Shown one piece after another: positions 18,955 to 27,881 of a stretch of 64,000 nt of DNA. A program made the position numbers and the translations under genes. The stretch's first letter is position 1; each line of letters opens with the position of its first letter. The DNA comes from NAT127 sp034717695 (GTDB lineage: Bacteria > Pseudomonadota > Gammaproteobacteria > Pseudomonadales > Porticoccaceae): positions 1 through 64,000 of the forward strand of contig JAYELS010000005.1 of NCBI GenBank assembly GCA_034717695.1. Reading direction: 5' to 3'. Below the pieces are notes generated by a model. It worked only from the letters and a program-made list of their open reading frames with translations, did no database searches and was not told where the DNA came from.

Positions 18955-19014
18955 AGTAATTGCCAAGGATTTGCCCCACGCTAAGCCTGTAAAGCCCTGC
19001 AATCAAAGGTCTCG

Positions 19015-21072
19015 ATGAACACCAAGAAACTGTATTTCGCCAAGGAAATGAGCTGGCTCGCCTTCAACGAACGGGTTCTGCAGGAGGCGGCCGACCCCCG
19101 CAACCCCATCGTTGAGCGGGTGCATTTTCTCGGGATTTTCTCCAACAACCAGGATGAATTCTTCAAGGTGCGGGTGGCCGGCGTGCGCCGCGCCGCCAAG
19201 CAGGAGGAGCTGGACGGCCAGCCCGGCGAGGCGGGCAAGCTGCTCGGCCAGATCCACGACCGCATCATGCAACTGAGCGCCAAGTTCGATGCCATCTACG
19301 AGGATGTGCTCAAGCAACTGGAGCACAAGAAGGTGTTCTTCATCAGCGAGGAGCGGCTCTCCGACAAGCAGAGCAAGTGGCTCGACAAACACTTCCGCGA
19401 CCACATCCTCCAGCACGTGGTGCCGATCTGGATCACCGACACCATCCGCCTCGACAAGCTGCTCAACGACGACGTGTCCTACCTCGCCGTGCAGCTGCGC
19501 AAGGGCAAGCTGCGGCGCTACGCCATTCTCGACATCCCCGAGCGGGTGCCGCGCTTCATCAACATTCCGCCGGATCGGGGCCACGCCCGCAATTACTTCA
19601 TGGTGATGGACGAGGTGATCCGCCACTGCCTCGACCAGATCTTCAAGCCCTTCGTCGACTACGATTCGGTGGCCGCCTGGTCGATGAAGTTCTCCCGGGA
19701 CTCGGAGTACGAACTGTACGACGACGTCGACCTCAGCCTGGTCGAGAAACTCTCCCTCGGCATGAAGCAGCGCCTCTCCGGGGAGCCGGTGCGACTCAGC
19801 TACGACAAGACCATGCCCAGCGATCTGGTGAGCATCCTCCGCGAGCGGCTCGGCATCGAGAACATCGACAGCGTCATCCCCGGCGGTCGCTACCGCAATT
19901 TCCGCGACTTCATCCGCTTTCGCAACCCCGGCAACAAGTGGCTCGAAAACCAGCCCCTGCCGGCGCTGCGCAACCGGGTGTTCGACAGCCACCGCAACGT
20001 GTTCGAGGCCCTCGACGAGCGCGACGTGCTGCTCACCTACCCCTACTACCGCTTCAGCTACTTCACCGAGTTCGTGCGCCAGTCGGCCTTCGACCCCGCG
20101 GTGCGGGAGATTCGCATCAACATCTACCGGGTGGCGGCCAATTCCCGGGTGATCGAGTCGCTGATCGACGCCGCCCGCAACGGCAAGAAGGTCACCGTCA
20201 ACATCGAGCTGCGGGCGCGCTTCGACGAGGAACACAACCTCGAAATGACCGAGAAACTCGCCAGCGCCGACATCAAGGTGACCCTCGGCATCCCTGGGCT
20301 CAAGGTGCATTCCAAGCTCTGCGTGGTGACCCGCGAGGGCCCCCAGGGCAACAAGCGCTACGGCGTGATCGGCACCGGCAACTTCAACGAGAGCACCGCC
20401 CGGGTGTACACGGATTTCGCCCTGTTCACCGCCAACCAAGCCATCTGCGCCGAAGCGGAGAGCGTGTTCCAGTTCATCGAGGCCAGCTACCGCCACCCGC
20501 CCTTGAAGCACCTGTGGGTATCACCCCTCAACACCCGCCGCGAGATCGAACGGCGCATCGAGCGGGAGATCGACCACGCCCGCGCGGGCGGCAAGGGGCT
20601 CATCAAGGCCAAGCTCAACAACCTGGTGGACGAGCGCCTCACCCAGCTGCTCTACCGGGCGAGCCAGGCGGGGGTGGAAATCCACCTGATCGTGCGGGGC
20701 ATGTGCGGCATCCGCCCGGGGCTGCCGGGGGTCAGCGACAACATCCACATCACCAGCATCGTCGACCGCTTCCTGGAACACACCCGGATGGTGATCTTCG
20801 ACAACCTGGGGGACCCGGAGGTGTTCATCTCCTCCGCGGACTGGATGAGCCGCAACCTGGACGAGCGGGTGGAGGTGTCGTGCCCGATCCTCGATCCGGC
20901 CATCAAGGGGATGCTGATCGACATCATGGATATACAGCTGGCGGACAACCAGAAGGCGCGGATCATCGACGCCGACCAGAAAAACGCCTACGTCCAGCGC
21001 GGCAACCGCCGCAAGGTGCGCTCCCAGGAGGAGATCCACGAGTACCTGGCGACCCGCATCGAGAAAATGTGA
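19015..21072 (+). CDS. ppk1: Polyphosphate kinase 1
   Basis: Polymerises the gamma-phosphate of ATP into long-chain polyphosphate, reversibly; 685 residues, normal for PPK1. All four domains are recognisable: N (about 5-105, opening KEMSWLAFNERVLQEA), head, and the two phospholipase-D-like C domains. His432 in GLKVHSKLCVV is the autophosphorylated residue by family comparison, and His589 in DRFLEHTRMVIF is the second active-site His. Asn/Arg motifs GTGNFNESTARVYTDF are present. The Pho box upstream fits phosphate control. No exopolyphosphatase gene lies beside it. Confidence 0.96.
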   Translation: MNTKKLYFAKEMSWLAFNERVLQEAADPRNPIVERVHFLGIFSNNQDEFFKVRVAGVRRAAKQEELDGQPGEAGKLLGQIHDRIMQLSAKFDAIYEDVLKQLEHKKVFFISEERLSDKQSKWLDKHFRDHILQHVVPIWITDTIRLDKLLNDDVSYLAVQLRKGKLRRYAILDIPERVPRFINIPPDRGHARNYFMVMDEVIRHCLDQIFKPFVDYDSVAAWSMKFSRDSEYELYDDVDLSLVEKLSLGMKQRLSGEPVRLSYDKTMPSDLVSILRERLGIENIDSVIPGGRYRNFRDFIRFRNPGNKWLENQPLPALRNRVFDSHRNVFEALDERDVLLTYPYYRFSYFTEFVRQSAFDPAVREIRINIYRVAANSRVIESLIDAARNGKKVTVNIELRARFDEEHNLEMTEKLASADIKVTLGIPGLKVHSKLCVVTREGPQGNKRYGVIGTGNFNESTARVYTDFALFTANQAICAEAESVFQFIEASYRHPPLKHLWVSPLNTRREIERRIEREIDHARAGGKGLIKAKLNNLVDERLTQLLYRASQAGVEIHLIVRGMCGIRPGLPGVSDNIHITSIVDRFLEHTRMVIFDNLGDPEVFISSADWMSRNLDERVEVSCPILDPAIKGMLIDIMDIQLADNQKARIIDADQKNAYVQRGNRRKVRSQEEIHEYLATRIEKM

Positions 21073-21087
21073 GGGGGCGGAGGCTGC

Positions 21088-21557
21088 TCGGCGGATGACG
21101 GCTGCGCCTCTTCCGCCCTACACCGGTTTGGCGGTTAAAGGGTGGGATCGGGGCATCCGGGTGTTGCCCGACAACCCTATCCGTAGGGCGGAAGAGACAC
21201 AGCCCTCATCCGCCACCCCAAACACCCGACCAGCGCAACCAAATCCTCCCTGCAAAGCCAGGCCCGGCAACCCCTGGCCCCAAGGATCGCTCACCGTAGG
21301 GCGGAAAAGGCGGAGCCGTCATCCGCCATCCAACACCCAGCCAGCGCACCGAAATCTCCCCTGCAGGGCCAGGCCCCAAGGATCACTCCCCGTAGGGCGG
21401 AAGAGGCGCAGCCGTCATCCGCCATCCAACACCCGGCCAGCGCACCGAAATCTCCCCTGCAGGGCCAGGCCCCAAGGATCGCTCCCCGTAGGGCGGAAGA
21501 GGCGCAGCCGTCATCCGCCATCCAACACCCGACCAGGGCACCGAAATCCCCTTTCAC
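21088..21557. repeat. REP-like array 2, single-module units of 96 bp
   Basis: An inverted module (GGATGACGGCTGCGCCTCTT) sits at 21093, then forward modules GTAGGGCGGAAGAGGCGCAG...CATCCGCC begin at 21183, 21296, 21392 and 21488. The last three are exactly 96 bp apart with a conserved spacer (CCAGCGCACCGAAATCTCCC...). The modules belong to the same sequence family as array 1, but the second (GTAGGGCCGAAGAGCGCAGC) module is absent. The 490-bp gap between ppk1 and the convergent exporter gene contains nothing else. Confidence 0.88.
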
Positions 21558-21563
21558 ACCCCC

Positions 21564-24152
21564 CTACCGGACCGGGTTTGGCGACTCCTCCGGCCCGAAC
21601 GGCTTGATGATCAGGATCAGCTTGGGCAGCAACACCATCGCCCCGAGCAGCGCCGCCAGCATCGCCACCCCCGTCAACAGCCCGAAGTAAATGGACGGCT
21701 TGAAATTCGACAGGGTGAGAATGGAAAAGCCCACGATGATGATGATCGAGGTGTAGTACATGGCCCGGCCAATGGAGGCGTGGGCGCGGTGCATGGTGGC
21801 GAGGTAGTTGCGGTCCTCGGCGAATTCGTGGCGGAACCGGTGGATATAGTGAATGGTGTCATCGACCCCGATCCCGACGGTGATGGCGGCGATGGTGATG
21901 GTCATCATGTCGAGGGGCAGCCCCACGAGCCCCATGCCACCCAGCACCACCCCCGCCGCCAGCAGGTTGGGGGCGACGGCGATCACCGACAGGGTGAGGG
22001 AGCGAAACAGCACCATGAACATAAACATGATGCCGAGGAACACCGCGCCAATGGTGAGGATCTGGGACTGGTAGAGGCTCTGCAACAGGTTGTTGTAGAG
22101 CACCAGCAGCCCCGAGAAACGGTACTCCCCGGGCTCGAGGCCCATCTCCTCCTGCATGAAGCGGTGCAGTTGCGCCAGCAGGTCGGCGCGCTTGAGGTCG
22201 GAGGCGGTTTCCACCGTGCGCATGCTCAGGCGCGTCTCGCCGGTGGCGTCGTCGATGTAGGGGGCGATCAGGAAATCATTGATGGCCGGCGACAGGGTCT
22301 GGCGCATGAAGGCCAGTTCGAAGTCGTTGAGGCGGGTGCCGGTCAGCTCATTGGCGGTGTGGAAGGCGGTCACCAGGGAGTTGACCTTGCCGATCTCTGG
22401 GACGGTCTCCAGGTAATTGTGGAGCTTTTCCAGCTGCTCGAGGCCCGCCAGGGTGAACCAGTAGCTGTTCTCCGGGGCCTGGGCCTCATCGCTGGCAAAG
22501 GGGTCGTCTTCGAAGGCGAAGGGATCCTCGCTGTCCTCGTCCGCCGCCGCCTGGGATACCGGGGCGAAGGGATCGCCGGCGCCGTATTCATCCCCCGACG
22601 CCTCGCCGCCGTCACCGGCGTCCGCCACCACCGCCGCCTCCGGCTTGCGTATCACGATATCAAAGGGGGTGGTGCCCCCCAGATTGGCATCGATCACCGA
22701 CAGGCCCTGGTAGATCTCGGTGCTCTTGCGGAAGTAGTCGATAAAACGGTTGTCCACCTGCAGCCGGGAGATTCCCCAGATGGAGAGCATGGCGAGAACA
22801 AGGCTCGTCACCACCACCGTCTTGCCAAAACGCTCGGTAAAGCGCGAGAACAGCAGGGTCAGGGGCGCATCCTCGCTGGGGCGGTGGGCCACCGGCTTCA
22901 TCCCCCAGGCCATGATGCCGGCGGGAATCAGCAGGAACACCAGCACGAAGGCCACCACCAGGCCCGCCGTCATCATCCAGCCGAAGTCGATCACCGGGCG
23001 GATATTGCTCACCACCAGGGAGCCGAACGCCACCATGGTGGTGAGCACGGTGTAGAGGCAGGGAATGAACATGGAGGCCACGGTTTCCCGCACCAGCCGC
23101 ACCTGGGGCCAGTCCGGGTGACGCCAGTGCAGTTCCCGGTAGCGCACCACCAGGTGGATGCTGACGGCGATGGCGATGATCAGCAGCACCAGCACGAAAT
23201 TGGAGGAGATCACCGTCAGCCGCCAGTCGAGCCAGCCGAGGGCGCCGAGCATGATCACCACCGCCAGGGCACAGGCGGCGAAGGGCAGCACCACCCAGCG
23301 GGGTTGGCGGAAGATCGCCGCCAGGGTGACGATGATGAACAGCACCACGCCGATGCCGAACACCACCATGTCGCTCGCCACGTAGTCGACGATATCGGCA
23401 CTGATCATGGAGGCGCCGCCGAGGAACAGTTCCGCCCGGTCCCGATAGCTGTCCATCAGGGCGCGGACGTTGTCCACCCGCTGGCGATTCTGGTCGTCGA
23501 GGGCGGTGCGGTATTCGCGGAATTCGTCGCTGAGTGCCGCCAGCTCCGCCGCCTCCGCCTCGCTCAGGTCACCGTCCCGTTCCTTGAGGCGCAGGGCGTC
23601 GCGGCGCCGCACCATCTCCAGGTAGTGCTGGTCCGCCGCCAGGGTGGCGACGATGCCGGTGGTCTGGCCATCGGGGCCTAGAATCAGGTCGCGGTAAACG
23701 GGGGATGTCTCGAATTCACGCTTGGCCGCCGCCCGGTCGACGCCGGGGGTGAGCAGGGTGCGGGGTTCGTTCTTGAGATCGGCGATCTCGATCTTGGGGC
23801 TGAACAGCAGGGGGACGTTGATCAGGGACTGGACATTGGTGACCCCGGGGATATTGCCGAGCTCCCGGGTAAGGGCTTCGAGGGTTGCGAGGGACTGGTC
23901 GGAAAAGAGGTCGCCCCCCTTCGGCCTGTAGGTGACCACCAGGATGTCGGTGCTGCCGTAGCGCTGGTTGATCTCGCGAAAATAGTCGAGATCGTCGTCG
24001 TATTCGAGGGTCAGGGCATCGGCGGAGGCATCGATGCGGAAGTTGGCCATCCCAACGGCCATCGCGGCGGCCAGCGCCAGCACCAACACCAGCACCAGTC
24101 GCGGGTAGGCGAGCACGGTGTTCTCGTAGACGGACAGCAGACGCTTGGACAT
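21564..24152 (-). CDS. RND-superfamily exporter (MMPL/HAE-3 type)
   Basis: Inner-membrane proton-driven exporter of 862 residues from ATG 24152, which has GAGGGG correctly placed; the TTG six codons upstream is less likely. Two repeats are visible, each with one helix, a large periplasmic loop and five further helices. The sterol-sensing-like first half includes VISSNFVLVLLIIAIAVSIH, and the second half ends with DMMTITIAAITVGIGVDDTI. Proteins of this group export lipids or hydrophobic compounds; the cargo here is unknown. Periplasmic loop 2 contains an unusual acidic Asp-Pro-Phe-repeat insertion around residues 500-545. No adaptor protein gene is adjacent. Confidence 0.85.
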   Translation of the reverse strand: MSKRLLSVYENTVLAYPRLVLVLVLALAAAMAVGMANFRIDASADALTLEYDDDLDYFREINQRYGSTDILVVTYRPKGGDLFSDQSLATLEALTRELGNIPGVTNVQSLINVPLLFSPKIEIADLKNEPRTLLTPGVDRAAAKREFETSPVYRDLILGPDGQTTGIVATLAADQHYLEMVRRRDALRLKERDGDLSEAEAAELAALSDEFREYRTALDDQNRQRVDNVRALMDSYRDRAELFLGGASMISADIVDYVASDMVVFGIGVVLFIIVTLAAIFRQPRWVVLPFAACALAVVIMLGALGWLDWRLTVISSNFVLVLLIIAIAVSIHLVVRYRELHWRHPDWPQVRLVRETVASMFIPCLYTVLTTMVAFGSLVVSNIRPVIDFGWMMTAGLVVAFVLVFLLIPAGIMAWGMKPVAHRPSEDAPLTLLFSRFTERFGKTVVVTSLVLAMLSIWGISRLQVDNRFIDYFRKSTEIYQGLSVIDANLGGTTPFDIVIRKPEAAVVADAGDGGEASGDEYGAGDPFAPVSQAAADEDSEDPFAFEDDPFASDEAQAPENSYWFTLAGLEQLEKLHNYLETVPEIGKVNSLVTAFHTANELTGTRLNDFELAFMRQTLSPAINDFLIAPYIDDATGETRLSMRTVETASDLKRADLLAQLHRFMQEEMGLEPGEYRFSGLLVLYNNLLQSLYQSQILTIGAVFLGIMFMFMVLFRSLTLSVIAVAPNLLAAGVVLGGMGLVGLPLDMMTITIAAITVGIGVDDTIHYIHRFRHEFAEDRNYLATMHRAHASIGRAMYYTSIIIIVGFSILTLSNFKPSIYFGLLTGVAMLAALLGAMVLLPKLILIIKPFGPEESPNPVR

Positions 24153-24257
24153 GGGTTTACCCCTCGGCAAAGCGCACTATTATCCGCAACTGCCCGGGGT
24201 GAAGCCAGCAGCGAGGCCCGCGAGGGAGTGGATCGGAGCGGGGGCCGCGGCTCTCCC

Positions 24258-24533
24258 TCAGCGGTCCAGATGCCCGAGGTCGCGGCCCGGGGCAATGTGA
24301 TCCCGCAGCCGCTGCTTGAGAATCCTGATGTCGGGAAAGCCCCCATCCCGGGCCCGCTCCCAGATCAGCAGGCCATCCACGGCTATGGCGAACTCGCCGC
24401 TCAGGTCGGAGGGTTGCAGGGCCACTTCCGCCAGGTCGTCGCCAAAGCTGTAAAGCAGCTCCTGGGCCATCCAGGCCGAGCGGGGAAGCCAGTGGCAGCG
24501 GGGGCAGTAGCGGATGGTGACCCGGGGTTTCAT
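24258..24533 (-). CDS. SelT/SelW/SelH (Rdx) family protein with CxxC
   Basis: Small thioredoxin-like redox protein of 91 residues. RYCPRCHWLPRSAWMAQELL places a CxxC motif at the N-terminal end of the first helix, where selenoprotein W relatives have CxxU. The following segments (GEFAIAVDGLLIWERARDGGFPDIRILKQRLRD) match the Rdx fold. Start ATG 24533 (MKPRVTIRYC) gives the compact family length; the upstream in-frame extension is poor. Function in bacteria is undefined beyond a probable thiol-redox role. It lies between the exporter and a small secreted-protein gene on the same strand. Confidence 0.8.
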   Translation of the reverse strand: MKPRVTIRYCPRCHWLPRSAWMAQELLYSFGDDLAEVALQPSDLSGEFAIAVDGLLIWERARDGGFPDIRILKQRLRDHIAPGRDLGHLDR

Positions 24534-24599
24534 GGGCGCCGGGGCAGTTGGATCATCGGCACCGCCGGCCACCATCCTGACCACCATTCCTTTGGGGGA

Positions 24600-24959
24600 T
24601 TATTTTTTCACCGCAGCGGGCTTGGTGCCCTTCTCGCCCGGCAGGCCCTTTTCATTGATCGCCATGCCAGAGGGCTCCGCCGTGGGGGATGACACACAGG
24701 CGCCGTCGGGGCAGTCCTGATGGAGCGAGCTGGAGGAGAGATCGGGGCTGGAACTCGAACTGGCGTCCAGCACGCCATCGCCATCCATGTCGCCACAGCG
24801 TTCATCCTGATCGTCACAGTCCTCGTCCGGGCTTTCCACCGCCGGGGCGGGAGCCGCCATCGCCCGTTGCGCATCCTCGGCCAGGGCACCCGTCACCGCC
24901 AGGAGCGGCGCCGCCGCGCAACAGGCCACCATCATCCAGAACACCAGTCGCTGTCTCAT
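24600..24959 (-). CDS. Small secreted protein with DxDxDG and poly-Ser segments, unknown function
   Basis: 119 residues from ATG 24959. An N-terminal signal peptide (VFWMMVACCAAAPLLAVTGALA) is followed by a low-complexity mature part: an acidic Cys-containing DxDxDG-type stretch (DEDCDDQDERCGDMDGDGVLD, about 52-72), two runs of Ser, two more Cys, and a Lys-rich tail. DMDGDGVLD resembles the Ca2+-binding loops of EF-hand or thrombospondin type-3 repeats. I do not recognise a named family. GGAGG precedes the start. Confidence 0.6.
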   Translation of the reverse strand: MRQRLVFWMMVACCAAAPLLAVTGALAEDAQRAMAAPAPAVESPDEDCDDQDERCGDMDGDGVLDASSSSSPDLSSSSLHQDCPDGACVSSPTAEPSGMAINEKGLPGEKGTKPAAVKK

Positions 24960-25046
24960 ACAGGAGCCCTCCGTGAGGCTGTCAGCCAATCAAGCGTAGT
25001 CCGGCACCCGACACTCCGCCATGGCGCGAACCACTATATTTTCGCG

Positions 25047-25083
25047 GCCACAAAAAAGGGAGGCCGAGGAGCCTCCCTTTTCT
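25047..25083 (-). terminator. Rho-independent terminator of cpxP
   Basis: GGGAGGC...GCCTCCC stem around a short loop, followed on the minus strand by six T, 13-45 bases after the cpxP stop. Confidence 0.85.
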
Positions 25084-25095
25084 GGAACACCGCCG

Positions 25096-25659
25096 CTACG
25101 GCGCGGCATCCCCGGGTTGTTGCCGCTGCTCCATTTTTTCCTTCATGCGTTCCTGGCGCTTCTCCCGGTGCTCCTGCATCCTGGCCATGCGCTCCGCCTT
25201 CATTTCGGCGAGCTTGGCGCGCTGCTCGTCGGTGAGCACCTTGTCGATGCGCTTCTCCGTGTCGAAGCCGTGCAGCATCAGGTCGACCCGGGCATCGGCG
25301 CTGGCGCGGGCGAGCTTGCGCAGGGTGCGCTCGCCCTCGCGGCCGTGGATGGCGTTGAATTCCGCCTCGCGGGCCTTGTCGGCGGCTTCCTTCAGGGCTT
25401 TGCGCTCGTCCTTGCCCCCGTCGATGATGGTCTTGATGTCGGCCTTCTGCTCCTCGGTCAGGGCCAGCTTGTCACCCAGGCGTCCCAGCCAGCGCTCGGC
25501 GTGCATGGGGCCACCGTGGTGGAATTGGTGATAGGGCTTGGGCCCATGGAATTGACGGTCGCCATCCCCGCCACCGTGGTGGTCGGCCAGCGCCAGGGTG
25601 GCGCCGGACAGGGCGGTGATGAGGGCGGTTGCCATCAGAATGCGCGGTGTCTTGATCAT
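25096..25659 (-). CDS. cpxP: CpxP/Spy-family periplasmic protein with His-rich N-terminus
   Basis: Periplasmic stress protein of 187 residues: signal peptide (about 1-25, ending ATLALA), then a His/Gly-rich stretch with about ten His (HHGGGDGDRQFHGPK...YHQFHHGG), then an amphipathic helical body with two LTxxQ motifs (LTEEQKADI, LTDEQRAKL) diagnostic of the Spy/CpxP family. CpxP-type proteins repress the sensor CpxA and bind misfolded proteins; the His-rich segment suggests metal binding, as in ZraP-like relatives (inference). It is divergent from cpxRA with a CpxR box in the shared intergenic region. GAGGAG precedes the ATG. Confidence 0.82.
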   Translation of the reverse strand: MIKTPRILMATALITALSGATLALADHHGGGDGDRQFHGPKPYHQFHHGGPMHAERWLGRLGDKLALTEEQKADIKTIIDGGKDERKALKEAADKAREAEFNAIHGREGERTLRKLARASADARVDLMLHGFDTEKRIDKVLTDEQRAKLAEMKAERMARMQEHREKRQERMKEKMEQRQQPGDAAP

Positions 25660-25715
25660 GGTGTACTCCTCGGTTGGGCTCCTGTGCAGTCTAGGCCCTG
25701 GGATTGTGTGATTGG

Positions 25716-25751
25716 GTAACGGCGCGGTAAGTCTGTGTAAATGTCTGTAAA
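25716..25751 (+). promoter_or_regulatory. CpxR box region between cpxP and cpxR
   Basis: GTAAA-TGTCT-GTAAA (25737-25751) is a perfect match to the CpxR consensus GTAAA-N5-GTAAA. It is preceded by two further GTAA half-sites (25716-25719 and 25727-25730). The cluster lies between the divergent cpxP and cpxR starts, as expected for an autoregulated Cpx system. Confidence 0.88.
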
Positions 25752-25812
25752 CCGGCGTTTTCAACCTGGGCTCTGTGCAAAAATAGACCCCATCGCACTG
25801 CCGGGGGTTCCC

Positions 25813-26496
25813 ATGCACCCTATCCTGATCATCGACGACGACGCGGAACTGGGCGAGATGCTCAGCGAATACCTCGCGCCGGAGGGCTTTGCCCTGACCA
25901 TCGCCACCCGGGGCGACAGTGGCGCCGAACTCGCCCTCTCCACCAGCCCGGCCGCCATCATCCTCGATGTGATGCTGCCCGGTTTGAATGGCTTCGAGGT
26001 GCTGCGCAGGATCCGCGCCGAGTCGATGGTGCCGGTGATCATGCTCACCGCCAAGGGCGATGACATCGACCGCATCCTCGGCCTCGAGATCGGCGCCGAT
26101 GATTACCTGCCCAAGCCCTTCAATCCCCGCGAGCTGGTGGCGCGCCTGCGGGCCATACTGCGCCGCCAACCCATGACAGGGGATGGCGATGATCGCGCCC
26201 TGGTGCAGTGTCGCGGCCTGCAGCTGTGGCCCGGGTCCCGCCGCGCGCAGCTGGGGGACGCCCCCCTCGACCTCACCAGCACCGAATTCACGGTCCTGGA
26301 AATCCTCGCCCGCAACGCCGGCAGGGTGGTGAGCAAGGAACAACTCTACGAGGGCGCCCTGGGCCGCCCCATGGCCCCCTACGACCGCAGCCTCGATATG
26401 CATATCAGCCACCTGCGCCGCAAGCTCGGCGAGGCGCCCGACGGGCCCGTCATCCACACCGTGCGGGGCAGCGGCTACCAGCTGGAAGACGGATGA
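25813..26496 (+). CDS. cpxR: OmpR-family response regulator, CpxR-like
   Basis: 227-residue DNA-binding response regulator. The receiver domain (about 1-115) has the acidic pair (IIDDDAE), phospho-acceptor Asp52 in LDVMLPGLNG, and the conserved Lys in DDYLPKPFNPREL. The winged-helix output domain (about 130-225) carries LTSTEFTVLEILARNAGRVV. Start ATG 25813 is set at the receiver N-terminus; the longer frame from 25741 would overlap the CpxR box. Its stop overlaps the kinase ATG (ATGA). Together with the adjacent box and cpxP this supports the Cpx assignment over other OmpR-type regulators. Confidence 0.88.
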   Translation: MHPILIIDDDAELGEMLSEYLAPEGFALTIATRGDSGAELALSTSPAAIILDVMLPGLNGFEVLRRIRAESMVPVIMLTAKGDDIDRILGLEIGADDYLPKPFNPRELVARLRAILRRQPMTGDGDDRALVQCRGLQLWPGSRRAQLGDAPLDLTSTEFTVLEILARNAGRVVSKEQLYEGALGRPMAPYDRSLDMHISHLRRKLGEAPDGPVIHTVRGSGYQLEDG

Positions 26497-27800
26497 ACCG
26501 CCTCTACTGGAAGATCTTCATCTGGTTCTGGTTCGCCCTGGCATTGCTCAGCGTCTCCATCGGCTGGGGGGTCAAGGTCTACCTCGAACAGGCGCGCCCC
26601 CTGTCGGAGCAGCTGCCCCAGGCCCAGGTGGCGGCCATCTCCCTGGCCTTCGAGCGGGGCGATACCCGCAAGGCCCGCAACCTGCTCAAGGAACTCAACA
26701 AGGAAATCCGCTTCCCGATCTTCGTGGTGAACGGGGCGGGGGAGGATATCCTCGGCCGCCCGCTGCCCCATTTCGTCGCGCGCCTGGTGCGCCATGAGCG
26801 CCGCAACAGCAAGTATCTTTTCGTCACCGAGGTCCACCTGCCCGGGGGGGAGACCTACCAGGTCATCGCCCCCAAGCAGCAGCCCTTCCCCCCCGAGTCG
26901 CGCCCGCCCCGCTGGCTGGCCCTGTCCATCACTCTGGTGGTGAGCACCCTGCTGTGCTTCTGGCTGGCCCGCTACCTGACCGCGCCCATCGCCCGCCTGC
27001 GGGATGCAACCCACCGCCTCACCAGCGGCGAGCTGTCGGTGCGGGTCGGCGACCTGCGGGGGCGCAAGGACGAGATCGCCGATCTGGCCAGCGATTTCGA
27101 CCGGATGGCGGACAAGATCCAGGAGTTGCTCCACGGCCGCCAGCAATTGCTGAGGGACATCTCCCACGAGCTGCGCTCGCCCCTGGCGCGCCTCCAGGTG
27201 GCGCTGGCCCTCGCCCGCCGCCAGGGCCCCGAGGCCCTGGACCGCATCGAGCGCGACCTGCTGCGCCTGGAGGAGCTGATCGGCGAGGTGCTGGCCCTGT
27301 CCCGGCTCGAAAGCAGCCCCGACATCCCCCTCGACGAGACGGTAGCCCTGAGCGCCCTGATTGCCGACATCGTCGAGGACACCCGCCTGGAGGCGGATCA
27401 GAAATCCTGCACCCTGGACGCCCGGATCGAACCGGGTGTCGGCCTCAAGGGCAACGCCGAGCTGTTGCGCCGCGCCATCGAGAACATCCTCCGCAACGCC
27501 ATCAAGTACACCGCCCCCCACAGCGCGGTGACCCTCGTCCTCGCCCGCGACGACCAGGCCATCCATATCCAGGTGGGTGACCGGGGACCGGGGGTGGCCG
27601 AGGGCGACCTGACCACCATCTTCGATCCCTTCGTGCGCCTCGACAGCGCCCGGGAGCGGCAGACCGGCGGCTACGGGCTCGGTCTCGCCATCGCCCGCAA
27701 GGCGGTGGAGCGCCATGGCGGCACCATCCTCGCCCACAACAGGGACGACGGCCTCGGCCTTTGCATCGACATCCACCTGCCCCACCAGCGGCAGGCCTGA
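26493..27800 (+). CDS. cpxA: Sensor histidine kinase, CpxA-like
   Basis: 435-residue inner-membrane kinase. Helix 1 (about 7-27), periplasmic sensor domain (about 28-140), helix 2 (about 141-160), HAMP (about 160-212, with TAPIARLRDATHRLTSGELS), HisKA with His225 in RDISHELRSPLARL, and HATPase with N box (ENILRNAIKY), GDRGPGV and GYGLGLAIA. It phosphorylates the co-transcribed CpxR in response to envelope stress, with CpxP as inhibitor in the E. coli model. Coupled start by ATGA overlap. Confidence 0.9.
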   Translation: MNRLYWKIFIWFWFALALLSVSIGWGVKVYLEQARPLSEQLPQAQVAAISLAFERGDTRKARNLLKELNKEIRFPIFVVNGAGEDILGRPLPHFVARLVRHERRNSKYLFVTEVHLPGGETYQVIAPKQQPFPPESRPPRWLALSITLVVSTLLCFWLARYLTAPIARLRDATHRLTSGELSVRVGDLRGRKDEIADLASDFDRMADKIQELLHGRQQLLRDISHELRSPLARLQVALALARRQGPEALDRIERDLLRLEELIGEVLALSRLESSPDIPLDETVALSALIADIVEDTRLEADQKSCTLDARIEPGVGLKGNAELLRRAIENILRNAIKYTAPHSAVTLVLARDDQAIHIQVGDRGPGVAEGDLTTIFDPFVRLDSARERQTGGYGLGLAIARKAVERHGGTILAHNRDDGLGLCIDIHLPHQRQA

Positions 27801-27881
27801 TGGCACGCCACCCTGGCGCCGGCGGGAAGGGCAGACGATAATCCCGACGGAATACCACCCCTACACCAACGGAGAACCCCT

